From assembly GCA_951812395.1 (NCBI GenBank), contig CATOSD010000001.1, positions 620,001-684,000 on the forward strand: a stretch of DNA of 64,000 bases. Reading direction: 5' to 3'. Shown one piece after another: positions 1 through 8,724 of this stretch. The position numbers were made by a program, and so were the translations under genes. Origin of the DNA: an uncultured Dehalococcoidia bacterium (GTDB lineage: Bacteria > Chloroflexota > Dehalococcoidia > Lucifugimonadales > CATOSD01). Positions within the stretch are counted from its first letter, which is position 1; each line of letters begins with the position of its first letter. The notes below the pieces were generated by a model. It had not been told where the DNA came from. It made no database searches and saw only the letters and a list, made by a program, of their open reading frames with translations.

Positions 1-90
1 GACTGCCATGTTACCCTCCATCGAGTCCATCGAAGACGTTTCGAATACCGGAATCGGCCTCGGCGCATCATGTCATGAGGACGGCTACAG

Positions 91-1530
91 TCAGGTCAGC
101 GCCGCGGGCACCCTACCGGAATAGTCGGTAGCCCGTTCGAATTGATGAGCTACTCGGAGCACCAGGCCGTCTTCCCACGGCCTGCCTAGAATTTGGAGGC
201 CGATCGGCAACCCTTCTTCGGAGAATCCACAGGGAACCGAAATCGCGGGCACACCGGTGATGTTCGCCGGGCTGGTATTTCGGCCCATGATCCAGCCCGA
301 AATACCTGTGGGCGTGGTGGACACATCCTCCTCCGTATCGCCCACATTAACTTTCTCAGTGCCGAATTTCCAAGGTAGCAGCGGTGTCGTAGGAGTGACC
401 AGGAAGTCGACTTCTTGCATCACCCTGAGCCATTCTCGCTGGAACAATCTTCTCATCTGTTGTGCCTTGATGAAGTGACTTGCCAACACAAACTGGCGGC
501 TGAGGTAGGATGTACGAATCTCTGGGCTGAACTGTTCACGGTCACGCCTGAGGTCGGACTCATACTGCACAACGCTGGACGCCGCCGCTGCTCTTATCGC
601 GGGGAGCAACTCGGTGTGATTGATCTCCACTTGCTTGGCCCTTATTCCCAACTCTTTTAGCAACGTGATAGCCCTGGACACTGCATCTGCTACCTGAGGG
701 TCTAAGGGCTCGAAGAAGAGGTTGGACGGTATTCCCATGACCAGTCCTTTGGTGCTCCGGTCAAGGGCGGACTCATAGTCCTCCACCGGCATTGGGATGG
801 TAGACGGATCAAGCGCGTCATGGCCGGCGATAACTCGAAGCAAGACGGCGGAGTCGCGTACGGACCGAGTATGAGGGCCTATGTGGAAGTTGGCCGGATC
901 CATACCCTCGAGCGCTCCTCGGTTGGGAACTCTGCCATAGGTGGGCTTCAGTCCCACTACCCCACAGACGGCGGATGGCTGTCGCACCGAGCCCCCTCCA
1001 TCCGTACCAAGAGAGGCGAAGGTCACAAAGGCAGCTACATTGGCCGCCGAGCCTCCGCTGGAGCCGCCGGCAAAGCGATCGAGGTCCCACGGATTGCGCA
1101 CGTGCCCGTACCAGGCGTTGGCACTGGTAAATCCAGCACCCATCTCGTGCATGTTTTCCTTGCCTATGAGAACCGCTCCCGCCGCCCTGCATCTTTCTAC
1201 TACCGGGGCGTCCCACTCCGGCACGTAGTTCTCCCGTGGCTTGCCCCCGTCGGTGGTGCGTATTCCCTTAGTGAGAATCATGTCCTTGAGGCCTATGGGG
1301 ATCCCATGAAGGGCCCCCAGATATTCGCCTTGCATAAGGAGAGTCTCCATTTGCTGGGCCTGCCGAAGAGCCAGTTCCGGAGTGAGAGTGATGAAAGAAG
1401 TCAAGACGTCCTGCATCTTCTCAGCGTGGTCAATTGCGGCCTGTGTCAACTCTACCGGGGAAATCTTGCGTTCCCGGATCTGCGGAGCGATTTCAGTGAT
1501 CTCTTGGGACAGCAGGTCTAGATTTCCCAT
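91..1530 (-). CDS. Amidase (amidase-signature family)
   Basis: A 479-residue amidase-signature hydrolase that cleaves a C-N amide bond; the substrate cannot be read from sequence. The family Lys-cisSer-Ser triad is visible: Lys in GLKDMI near residue 85, the glycine/serine-rich motif GGSSGGSAANVAAF near residues 155-168, and the SLGTDGGGSVRQPSA stretch with the nucleophilic serine near 180. Length is normal for GatA-like amidases, but no gatB or gatC is adjacent, so a catabolic amidase is more likely than the tRNA amidotransferase subunit. I start at the ATG at 1530, which has GGAGGAG five bases upstream; a TTG four codons earlier is possible but would place the Shine-Dalgarno inside the gene. 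It follows the M28 peptidase on the same strand, so the two may be co-transcribed. Family confident, substrate unknown. Confidence 0.9.
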   Translation of the reverse strand: MGNLDLLSQEITEIAPQIRERKISPVELTQAAIDHAEKMQDVLTSFITLTPELALRQAQQMETLLMQGEYLGALHGIPIGLKDMILTKGIRTTDGGKPRENYVPEWDAPVVERCRAAGAVLIGKENMHEMGAGFTSANAWYGHVRNPWDLDRFAGGSSGGSAANVAAFVTFASLGTDGGGSVRQPSAVCGVVGLKPTYGRVPNRGALEGMDPANFHIGPHTRSVRDSAVLLRVIAGHDALDPSTIPMPVEDYESALDRSTKGLVMGIPSNLFFEPLDPQVADAVSRAITLLKELGIRAKQVEINHTELLPAIRAAAASSVVQYESDLRRDREQFSPEIRTSYLSRQFVLASHFIKAQQMRRLFQREWLRVMQEVDFLVTPTTPLLPWKFGTEKVNVGDTEEDVSTTPTGISGWIMGRNTSPANITGVPAISVPCGFSEEGLPIGLQILGRPWEDGLVLRVAHQFERATDYSGRVPAALT

Positions 1531-1623
1531 TGTCTCCTCCAAGTCTTGCAGTAGTTTGACGATGCCTCAAACCAGTTTCATTCCCGTACACACGCTGAGC
1601 CTCACAATTTGCGGGCACGTACG

Positions 1624-3471
1624 CTATTGACAGAACGCCTGCAGATCCGCCACCAGACCCCTCGCCCACGACCGGGATTGCTCACTGATGGTTTGGGCCT
1701 TGTCATCCAGAAGAGACAACGCGTCGGCCTCCGAAACGCCGTTATCTCCTTCAAGCGCCTGCCATATCTCAGAGAGGTCGAGCCAGAAGGGCGGAAAGCG
1801 CGAAACCACTGCGCCGCGCGCCTGAATTTGTCGCAACCTCTCCAGGGGACCGCTGCTCGAATCACGGTAGACTTCAGCAGTGAGGATTGAAGAAAGAGCT
1901 TCTACGGCTCGAGCTCGGTCCTGAGGCAGGAGACGGCGCGCTTCTCGCATTTTGATTACGGCGTCCTCTGCTTCCGGACCCCGGAGCAGTGTCCTGGTGT
2001 CGTGGAAGGCGTACAGGTTGCGGTGGAGCAGGCGGCTCAAGGAAAGGGACTGACGCAACGTCTTTCTGGCGTCAGAGTCTTGGCAGAAGCTGATGGCCTC
2101 TTGAATCGCCTGACGTACGCTTTGGGCCTCTGGGAGAGTCCCAAACCCGCGCTCAGCCACCTCACCCAGAGAGTCGAGGTCAATCAGCCCGTCTTCGCCG
2201 TTGGCCAATCGGCTGCTTACCAGGGCCCAGGCACGGATGTTGGCCTCCAGAGCTTGTTGGTCCACACGGTCCATGTTCTCAGCCGGGGTGTGGTAAAGGC
2301 TCCAGTAGGACGGCAGATCCGGCCCGCCGTGCCCTTGCAGCGGAAACATTACCACTGAAGGAACACCAAGAGTGTGGAAGCACAGGTGGTCACTGCCACT
2401 CCAAGCCGACTCGCGGTCTTGGACCGGTTCCTTTGCAACAGCACGGCCGTTCAGGTCTCCAATGGCAGCGCGTACCAGTGGTAGCAACTCCTGCGTGGTC
2501 AGGACTTCGGTCTGATCGGTGTAGGCTATGATTTCCGCGTTGACAATCGCGACGGGGAGATCATCACCTTCGCCGGATAGGGTGGCCTGGTGCTTAACGC
2601 TGTAGGCCTTGGAACCCTTGTCCCAGTACTGGGCATCGGTGTCGAACGGCGTCCCCGACTCCTCTCCTCCAAAGCTTATGAGGCGTACCGTACGCGCCGG
2701 TCTGAAACGGTGGAACAGGCGGGCCAACTCCACCAACCCCGCAACACTCGAGAGATTGTCGTTGGCGCCTTGGAACCATGTGTCGTGATGGGCGGAGATG
2801 TACACAATTTCATTGGGGAATCTCGTGCCTTCGATCACACCCACTACATTGTCCGACATACGCTGTGAAGCCTCTTGGGGTGCCTCGAAGCGAACGCTCA
2901 TCTCCCCACGCTGTGACAAGACTCGCCGAAGGCGAGCCGCGTCCTGGTTGGACACGCTGAGCACGGGCAAACCTACATTGACACCGTGTATCGAAATCAG
3001 ATCATCCCTGACTCCAGAGATGTGGTACACCAGGGCTTTCACGCCGCGCGTGAAGGCCTCCCTGGCAATACCTGCCATTTCACCGAGTTCATTCGTCGTG
3101 GCCAGTGCCACGCTGCCCTCTACGTCGCCTAGTGCGCGGAAGTCTCGCCATGTGCCATTGCCGACGTCGATCAGAACACCCTCCCCAGAACCGGCAGGCG
3201 CCACAGGATTGACCTCGCAAGGAACCTCCAGAGGGTCCCCCCCTATCACTTCGAGGTGTCCTCGACCACGCGCGTAGCTCATGGCTGGGTATGACTCCAG
3301 CTCGCAGGAATCTACGAATGGGTGAAGCAAGTCTCGTATACGGCGCGCCTCTTCCCGCTCAGCCGCACTGCCTACCACTCTCTCTGCGCCCTGGACAAGC
3401 TCCGACAGAGTCTGCCGGGCACGTGCCCCGGAGATTAGGGCTAGCTGCTCCCTTTCCTCTGATGTCAGCAT
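1624..3471 (-). CDS. M28-family zinc metallopeptidase
   Basis: A 615-residue metallopeptidase of the M28 (aminopeptidase Y/glutamate carboxypeptidase-like) clan. Zinc-site motifs are visible: AHHD near residues 227-230, GANDN near 235-239 (bridging Asp), GGEESG near 268-273 with the catalytic Glu, and SDHLCFHTLG near 360-370 supplying a late His. Residues about 90-200 (LIDVGNGTW..., GVKALVYHISG) look like a PA-type insert that splits the fold. The C-terminal 200 residues are helical and not assignable. There is no signal peptide, which is odd for this family and suggests a cytoplasmic enzyme. The upstream gene on the same strand is a peptide/opine-type solute-binding protein, and an amidase follows, consistent with a peptide or amide scavenging cluster. 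The Shine-Dalgarno (GGGGG) is weak. Confidence 0.88.
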   Translation of the reverse strand: MLTSEEREQLALISGARARQTLSELVQGAERVVGSAAEREEARRIRDLLHPFVDSCELESYPAMSYARGRGHLEVIGGDPLEVPCEVNPVAPAGSGEGVLIDVGNGTWRDFRALGDVEGSVALATTNELGEMAGIAREAFTRGVKALVYHISGVRDDLISIHGVNVGLPVLSVSNQDAARLRRVLSQRGEMSVRFEAPQEASQRMSDNVVGVIEGTRFPNEIVYISAHHDTWFQGANDNLSSVAGLVELARLFHRFRPARTVRLISFGGEESGTPFDTDAQYWDKGSKAYSVKHQATLSGEGDDLPVAIVNAEIIAYTDQTEVLTTQELLPLVRAAIGDLNGRAVAKEPVQDRESAWSGSDHLCFHTLGVPSVVMFPLQGHGGPDLPSYWSLYHTPAENMDRVDQQALEANIRAWALVSSRLANGEDGLIDLDSLGEVAERGFGTLPEAQSVRQAIQEAISFCQDSDARKTLRQSLSLSRLLHRNLYAFHDTRTLLRGPEAEDAVIKMREARRLLPQDRARAVEALSSILTAEVYRDSSSGPLERLRQIQARGAVVSRFPPFWLDLSEIWQALEGDNGVSEADALSLLDDKAQTISEQSRSWARGLVADLQAFCQ

Positions 3472-3841
3472 TTGAGAACCCCCAATTGTCCTGATTGAGA
3501 AAGAGAGCCTGTTGAAAAGCGGACCTACAACAGGCTCTCAGGAGAATCAGCCCGCACAGACTCCCGAGTGTCGTGGAATCCTACATGCGTTGGTACGAGG
3601 TTGTTCTTGCAGGGGCTCGGAAGGGGCGGGACATGCGTGCTTTCCGTTCATGGTGATCTTATTGAATCAAGGCCCATTGGTTCCCTCGAGCTCACGCGAA
3701 ACAAGTTTCTCGCTTCCTGGCCAGAACTTCACAATAGCCCCGCAACATCAGTGAAGTTTGACCAAGAGGCGTTCCTTTCCACCAGGCTTAGCGGGATAGC
3801 CGACAGAAAGTAGCCGCGAGCCGCCGCTTGGAGACATGCGG
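3472..3841. other. Intergenic gap with one strong hairpin
   Basis: A 370-bp gap between two minus-strand genes. Apart from the 12-bp stem-loop at 3503-3539 (separate entry) I see no gene, repeat copy or clear promoter. The ORFs at 3512-3813 have no Shine-Dalgarno and no recognisable protein. Confidence 0.5.
3503..3539 (-). terminator. 12-bp perfect stem-loop, possible terminator
   Basis: Arms 3503-3514 and 3528-3539 are perfectly complementary (GAGAGCCTGTTG / CAACAGGCTCTC) with a 13-base loop. There is no T-run on either side, so factor-independent termination is uncertain. It lies 300 bp after the solute-binding gene and 32 bp before the M28 start codon, so it could equally be a leader structure of the peptidase gene. 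The arm sequence shares GAGCCTGTT with the ends of the mobile element described at 14793, which may be chance. Confidence 0.45.
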
Positions 3842-5539
3842 CTACTGCACCAACTCAACCTGTTTCATACCTTGCCATAGAGGCACCCCATAACCTTCCC
3901 CGAACTCCTGTAGCACGATGTTCCTGACCAGGTCGTTTCTGTAAGCGATGAAGTTGTTGCGCGAGATCAACATGGACGTGAAAGCTTCCTCCGCCCAACG
4001 CCTCTCTACTTCGCGGTAAAGTTGCATCCTCTTCTGAGGGTCCGGTTCCATGATGAGTTGGTTGCCTTTCTGCGCCAACTCCTCAGCCACGGCCTCCTCC
4101 AGTCCATATCTATCCACCAACTCCTTCTTGGTCCGCACGAAGTTGAACGCAGGGTCTGTGTATCCAACCCACCAGGAGATCGATGTATCGGACTTCGCAT
4201 TGAGCAGATACTCGAGCCAGGTCTGTTGCTCCCGTATCATAACGTTCCCAGTGATGCCCGCCTTCTTCCACTGTTCCTTCACTACCTGGGCGAGGTTTAT
4301 CGTCATAGGAATGTAGGGTGTGACGTTTATCTCGATTTCAAGGCCCTCTGCGCCGGCCTCCTCGAGTAGCCGCTTGGCCTCCTCTGGGTTGTACGCATAG
4401 CCCGGTAGATCAGACAGGGGAGTGGCAAGAGTCTTGAACCCCGCCGATATCGGCCCCGTAGGTATTGCGTAGCCGAATGCGGCCACTTGCGCCAAGGCGT
4501 CGCGATCGGTCGCCAGCATTATGGCTCTCCTGACCCTTACGTCGCCCAGTTGATCCCTGCCAGCGATAATAGGCATGTGATAGTAGTTCGTGGTCAACTG
4601 CTGAATTCCAGTGATGTTGCCGTCTTTGCCAACTGCGTCCAGCATTTTGGGGTCTTCTGGGAAGATTATCTGCACCTCGCCTGTACGAAGGGCAGCGACC
4701 CGCGTCGCGTTGTCAGGGATGATCCGCCACTCCAGGCTCTGAACACGTGGCGAGTTCTTCTCCAGAATCTCTCGCTCCCAGTACTCCTCGTGGGCGTCGA
4801 GCTTCCACACGGACTCTTCGATGTGCTCGGCCACCTTGAACGGTCCAACCGAGAAGAACTGCTTTTCGAGATCTATCTCACCGCTGGCCGACTCGACGCT
4901 TGGAACGATGGAGGCCATCATGTGCCCCAATAGCGTCATCATGGCGCCGTACGGCTGCGGGGTAGTGAGTTTGACCTCGTAATCGCTGATAGCTTCGACC
5001 GTCGTACCGGCCGCCTTCATCTTTCTCCCCCAATAGGACGTACCTTCCGGGTCCATCAGGCGGTTCAGGCTGAAGACTACGTCGTTCACGTCCATCTCAC
5101 GTCCATTGTGGAATTTCACACCCTCGCGGAGGTGGAAAATCCAGGTCGTGTCATCGGGTGTTTCCCAACTCTTGGCCACGATGGGTTGTGCTACGAGGTT
5201 CTCATCCACGTACACCAAGCCGTCTCCCACATTGGTGCTAACCATCCATGTGGCCTGGCAACCACTCCATTGCATGTCGACTCCACATACGTCCGACTGC
5301 TTACCTAGCACGAGTGTACCTGACGGACCCGAGACCGGCTGCTGCATCGCAGGAGCAACCGTTGGGGCCGGAGCCATTGTGACAGCGGTCGCGGCGGCCG
5401 GAACGCTTGTGGCGGCAGATGCGGCAGCGGTTGGAGGTGCACTGGCTTGATCTTCCTCTTTCTCAGCAGAGGAAGCGCATGCCGCTACAAGCAGACCTGT
5501 GATTGTGAGTAGGCCAATCAAACTAACAATCTTCTTCAT
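3842..5539 (-). CDS. ABC transporter solute-binding lipoprotein (family 5)
   Basis: A 565-residue extracytoplasmic solute-binding protein of the DppA/OppA type. It opens with a lipoprotein signal (KKIVSLIGLLTITGLLVAAC, lipidated Cys near residue 21), followed by an Ala/Pro/Thr-rich flexible linker to about residue 75 and then the SBP_bac_5 fold. Family landmarks include VGDGLVYVDENL, FHLREGVKFHNGREMDVNDVVFS and RAIMLATDRDALA. It binds peptides, opines or similar ligands outside the membrane and hands them to a permease pair, but no permease or ATPase is adjacent, so it must share components encoded elsewhere or those at 12692-14541. AGGAGG lies 11 bases before the ATG. Two palindromes lie upstream (5642-5666 and 5732-5747), suggesting regulated expression. 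Confidence 0.92.
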   Translation of the reverse strand: MKKIVSLIGLLTITGLLVAACASSAEKEEDQASAPPTAAASAATSVPAAATAVTMAPAPTVAPAMQQPVSGPSGTLVLGKQSDVCGVDMQWSGCQATWMVSTNVGDGLVYVDENLVAQPIVAKSWETPDDTTWIFHLREGVKFHNGREMDVNDVVFSLNRLMDPEGTSYWGRKMKAAGTTVEAISDYEVKLTTPQPYGAMMTLLGHMMASIVPSVESASGEIDLEKQFFSVGPFKVAEHIEESVWKLDAHEEYWEREILEKNSPRVQSLEWRIIPDNATRVAALRTGEVQIIFPEDPKMLDAVGKDGNITGIQQLTTNYYHMPIIAGRDQLGDVRVRRAIMLATDRDALAQVAAFGYAIPTGPISAGFKTLATPLSDLPGYAYNPEEAKRLLEEAGAEGLEIEINVTPYIPMTINLAQVVKEQWKKAGITGNVMIREQQTWLEYLLNAKSDTSISWWVGYTDPAFNFVRTKKELVDRYGLEEAVAEELAQKGNQLIMEPDPQKRMQLYREVERRWAEEAFTSMLISRNNFIAYRNDLVRNIVLQEFGEGYGVPLWQGMKQVELVQ

Positions 5540-5641
5540 GGCGGGCCTTCCTCCTGTCTCGTGCTCGAATCGTCCTGAAACCTTAACTAGTGGGGATGAA
5601 TTTCACATGACCAGTTCTTGGCAGCGTTACCTGATCAGAGA

Positions 5642-5666
5642 ATTGAGAAAGTCTCCGTGATTCTCA
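5642..5666. promoter_or_regulatory. Inverted repeat TTGAGAA-N11-TTCTCAA
   Basis: Seven-base perfect inverted repeat (5642-5648 and 5660-5666) about 105-125 bp upstream of the minus-strand solute-binding gene. Its geometry fits an operator for a dimeric regulator. No regulator gene is adjacent, so the protein partner is unknown. Confidence 0.4.
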
Positions 5667-5731
5667 AAATATCGTGCGCTTTCTGGCAAGTTAGCATGTA
5701 ACAGTGGTTTTGTAAAGAACATACCTCAGGT

Positions 5732-5747
5732 TGTGAATGAAATCACA
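5732..5747. promoter_or_regulatory. CRP/FNR-type palindrome
   Basis: The sequence TGTGAATGAAATCACA is a perfect match to the TGTGA-N6-TCACA consensus of the CRP branch of the CRP/FNR family. It sits 193 bp from the start of the minus-strand solute-binding gene and about 470 bp from the plus-strand gene. Binding is inferred only from the match. Confidence 0.45.
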
Positions 5748-6218
5748 TACTGACTGTCTCATACTGGCTCTGTTTCGGTCTGACTGGCCTGCGTCGACAT
5801 CCAGCAGCTATGTCCGTCTAGCCCGCTGCCAAGCTATCAGTCTGTGGTTCGTGCAACCTGACGCTGATGGTCTCAGAGTACCTGTGGGCCGTGTCCCTTG
5901 TTCCCCGCCTCAGAAAGTTGTGCCACAATTCGTCTACACTGCCAGCCCTGGAGGCCAGGCCCGTAGCGGAGCGGCTTTAGCCTTCGTGGTGGGTCTACCG
6001 TAGTGGGTCTACATCGGTGTTTTCGACCCCAGCACCTTTGGCACATTGCGCTCTGGCCAGCCACAACGCAGCGTACCCCGAACTCCGCAGTTCGGATTTA
6101 CTCCGATGGCTTCCGCAGTGCTTCCGCTCACCCCGTTGGCGCCAAACTTGTGGGCGACCCGGACAGGTGCTAGCATTCGCGGCGCAGTAGCCTGGCATTC
6201 GAAAGCGAGGAGGACACG

Positions 6219-8468
6219 ATGGATATAGTGGGATATGCAGACCGCTACAGCGTCCGGGCCGGGGACACCATCCGGTTCATGGTGAGCTCCAAGCTCCCCA
6301 GCTACCAGGCCGACATAGTGCGGCTGATCCACGGCGACGTCAACCCGGAAGGGCCGGGATTCAAGGAGGAGCCCGTCCAGGCAGTCGGGACGTTGGAGGG
6401 CCGGTTCCAGGAGCTGGTGCCCGGTTCGTACGCCGCCGTCGAGGACAGCCCGCTCCTCCGGCTCAAGGGGAGCTTCACGCTGCTGGCCTGGATCTCTTCG
6501 ACTACACCGTCCAAGTTCTCGCAGGGCATTCTGACCAAGTGGTCGGATTTCGGCGGCGCCGGATTCGGCATGATGCTGGACGGCGAGCGTGGCTTGACCC
6601 TGTGTGTCGGGAGCGCCGACGGTCGGGTGGAGCGTATCTCCACCGGGGTGGCCGTGCGCGCGCCGGCGCTGCACTCGCCCGCGTGGTACTTCGTGGCCGT
6701 CTCCTACGACTCATCCACCGGGAGAGTGATGCTCTACCAGCAGCCCAGGACCATCTGGCCCATGGACGAGACCGCCGCGGTAGTCGAGAGGGAGATAGGG
6801 CAGCTCGAAGTGGCAGAGAATGGCTTGCCGCTCGTCATGGCGGGCTACTGCGAAGGGGAGGACCCCTCCGGACCCAGGATAGCCGGCCACTTCAACGGCA
6901 AGATCGACCGGCCGGCGCTGTACGGGCGCGCGCTGAGTCTAAGGGAGCTCGAATCACTGCGGGACGGCGCATCGCCCTCGGAGGTCGGGGACGGCCTCGT
7001 CGGTGCATGGGACTTCGGCAGAGACTTTGCCACCGACCTGATAACCGACGTGTCCGGAAATCGCCTGCACGGCAACACGGTGAACAGGCCCACCCGGGCA
7101 ATGCACGGCCACAACTGGACGGCGAACCACATCGACTTCACTCTCGCTCCCCAGGAGTACGGGGCCATTCACTTTCACGACGACGACCTCGACGACGCCC
7201 GGTGGGACGTGAGCTTCGAGTTCCAGGCGCCGCTGGATCTCAGAAGCGGGGTGTACGCGGCACGGCTGATGGAGGGCGGCTCGGAGGACTACGTACCGTT
7301 CTTCGTCCGGCCGGCAGAGGGCGCCACCCTATCCAGGATACTGTTCCTGGCGCCCACCAACAGCTATCTCACCTACGCCAACAACCATTCGTATGCCCGC
7401 ACCGAATACTCCGGGAGGATCGCGTGGGAGCCATCGACGCCGCAGGACGAGTACATCGCGGAAAACCACCTGAACAGCACCTACGACGTTCACACCGACG
7501 GCTCCCCCGTGTTCTACTCCTCGCGTCGCCGGCCCAACCTTACCATGCGCCCCAAGTACAACTTCTGGTATCTCAGGCTCGGCAGGGGCGGCCCCTGGCA
7601 GTTCAACGGCGACTTGCACCTGGTGGACTGGCTGCACGAGCAGGGTTACGTCTACGACGTCGCGACCGACGAAGACCTCCAAAATGAGGGCGCGGACCTG
7701 CTGAAACCCTACAACGTGGTGGTGACGGGAAGCCACCCCGAATACTGGTCGAGCCAGGGACTCGACGCTATGGACGCCTATCTGGCGGGTGGGGGGCGGC
7801 TGATGTACCTGGGCGGCAACGGCTTCTTCTCGGTGGTGTCGTTTCCGCCGGACAGCACTCACTGCATAGAGATGCGCCGGTCGGCGGCGCGGCCCCACGA
7901 CGAGGCGGGGCAGAACAACCACAGTTTCACGGGCGAGCCGGGAATGAACTGGAACGCCAGGGGCCGGCCGTCGGGGCGAATACTGGGCGTAGGCTCATCG
8001 ACTGGTACCGGGTTTGACTACAGCATGCCGTATCACCGTCTGGATGACAGCTACGATCCCAGGGCCGCGTTCATCTTCGAAGGCATCGGGAGGGACGAGG
8101 TGATCGGAAACTTCGGGCTGAAGCAGGGGGGCGCGGGAGGCGTCGAGATTGACCGGGCGGACTACAGCTTGGGTACGCCTCCCCACGCGCTGGTGCTGGC
8201 TACGGCGTCCGGCTTTTCGGACCATTACCAGTTGATTATGGAGGCCGAGTCGGTCGGGGACTACTCTCGCGGAAGGCGACGCGGCGGGAGCCAGAACCCA
8301 CTCGTAAGGTCGGACCTCGTGTACTTCGAAGGGCCGGCCGGCGGCGGTGTGTTCTCTGTAGGTTCAATCGCCTGGTGCGGGAGCCTTTCCCACAACGACT
8401 ACGACAACAACGTGTCCCGCATAACGAAGAACGTGCTCGACCGTTTCGCGTCCGACGCCCGTTCCTGA
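6219..8468 (+). CDS. LamG plus N,N-dimethylformamidase beta-subunit-like protein
   Basis: A 749-residue protein with the architecture of the large (beta) subunit of N,N-dimethylformamidase, which hydrolyses small N-substituted formamides. Residues 1-85 form a beta-sandwich start (IVGYADRYSVRAGDTIRFMV). About 85-260 is a LamG/concanavalin-like domain (GSFTLLAWIS, KIDRPALYGRALS). About 350-740 is the dimethylformamidase C-terminal domain with LFLAPTNSYLTYANNHSYA, the YDVATDEDL strand and the TGSHPEYWS motif. There is no signal peptide. No small alpha subunit is seen beside it, so dimethylformamidase activity should not be assumed; distant relatives with unknown amide substrates are common. A consensus AGGAGG precedes the ATG. 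Solute-binding protein and permease genes follow in the same direction, suggesting uptake of an amide or peptide substrate. Confidence 0.8.
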   Translation: MDIVGYADRYSVRAGDTIRFMVSSKLPSYQADIVRLIHGDVNPEGPGFKEEPVQAVGTLEGRFQELVPGSYAAVEDSPLLRLKGSFTLLAWISSTTPSKFSQGILTKWSDFGGAGFGMMLDGERGLTLCVGSADGRVERISTGVAVRAPALHSPAWYFVAVSYDSSTGRVMLYQQPRTIWPMDETAAVVEREIGQLEVAENGLPLVMAGYCEGEDPSGPRIAGHFNGKIDRPALYGRALSLRELESLRDGASPSEVGDGLVGAWDFGRDFATDLITDVSGNRLHGNTVNRPTRAMHGHNWTANHIDFTLAPQEYGAIHFHDDDLDDARWDVSFEFQAPLDLRSGVYAARLMEGGSEDYVPFFVRPAEGATLSRILFLAPTNSYLTYANNHSYARTEYSGRIAWEPSTPQDEYIAENHLNSTYDVHTDGSPVFYSSRRRPNLTMRPKYNFWYLRLGRGGPWQFNGDLHLVDWLHEQGYVYDVATDEDLQNEGADLLKPYNVVVTGSHPEYWSSQGLDAMDAYLAGGGRLMYLGGNGFFSVVSFPPDSTHCIEMRRSAARPHDEAGQNNHSFTGEPGMNWNARGRPSGRILGVGSSTGTGFDYSMPYHRLDDSYDPRAAFIFEGIGRDEVIGNFGLKQGGAGGVEIDRADYSLGTPPHALVLATASGFSDHYQLIMEAESVGDYSRGRRRGGSQNPLVRSDLVYFEGPAGGGVFSVGSIAWCGSLSHNDYDNNVSRITKNVLDRFASDARS

Positions 8469-8621
8469 GCCGGACTCCCATTGCCATAGCTCCGGGCGTC
8501 GCAATTGCCATCATAGTTGAGCGCGTAAGAGAACTGGCGATAGTAGTGGCGGCGCCCCGCACGGGGCGGACTAACTGATACTTTTGCCCAGCTCTGGGCA
8601 GTCTCAAGACTGGTGTCGGAC

Positions 8622-8651
8622 TTGACAGGCGGCTCGGCCATGAAGTATAAC
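8622..8651 (+). promoter_or_regulatory. Sigma-70-type promoter for solute-binding gene
   Basis: TTGACA at 8622-8627 and TATAAC at 8646-8651, separated by 18 bp. It lies 73 bp upstream of the GTG start of the first of the paired solute-binding genes and predicts a leader of about 65 nt. Confidence 0.6.
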
Positions 8652-8724
8652 TACGCCGAACTAAAGGGACGCCACGGGCGGCCCGTAGGTTCGTTTTGTG
8701 AGAACAACCACAAGGAGGAGATCA

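Larger units (their letters stand above)
5540..6218. other. Divergent regulatory gap with two dyads
   Basis: A 679-bp region between divergently transcribed genes. It holds the dyads at 5642-5666 and 5732-5747. Near 5990-6012 a short direct repeat (GTGGGTCTAC) occurs twice. I find no tRNA, no convincing ORF and no unambiguous sigma-70 promoter, though promoters for both flanking genes must lie here. The gene at 6219 is preceded by AGGAGG. Confidence 0.5.

Noticed and set aside
6539..7687. 382-codon ORF overlapping the dimethylformamidase-like gene
   Set aside because: Arg-rich shadow frame inside a recognised gene.
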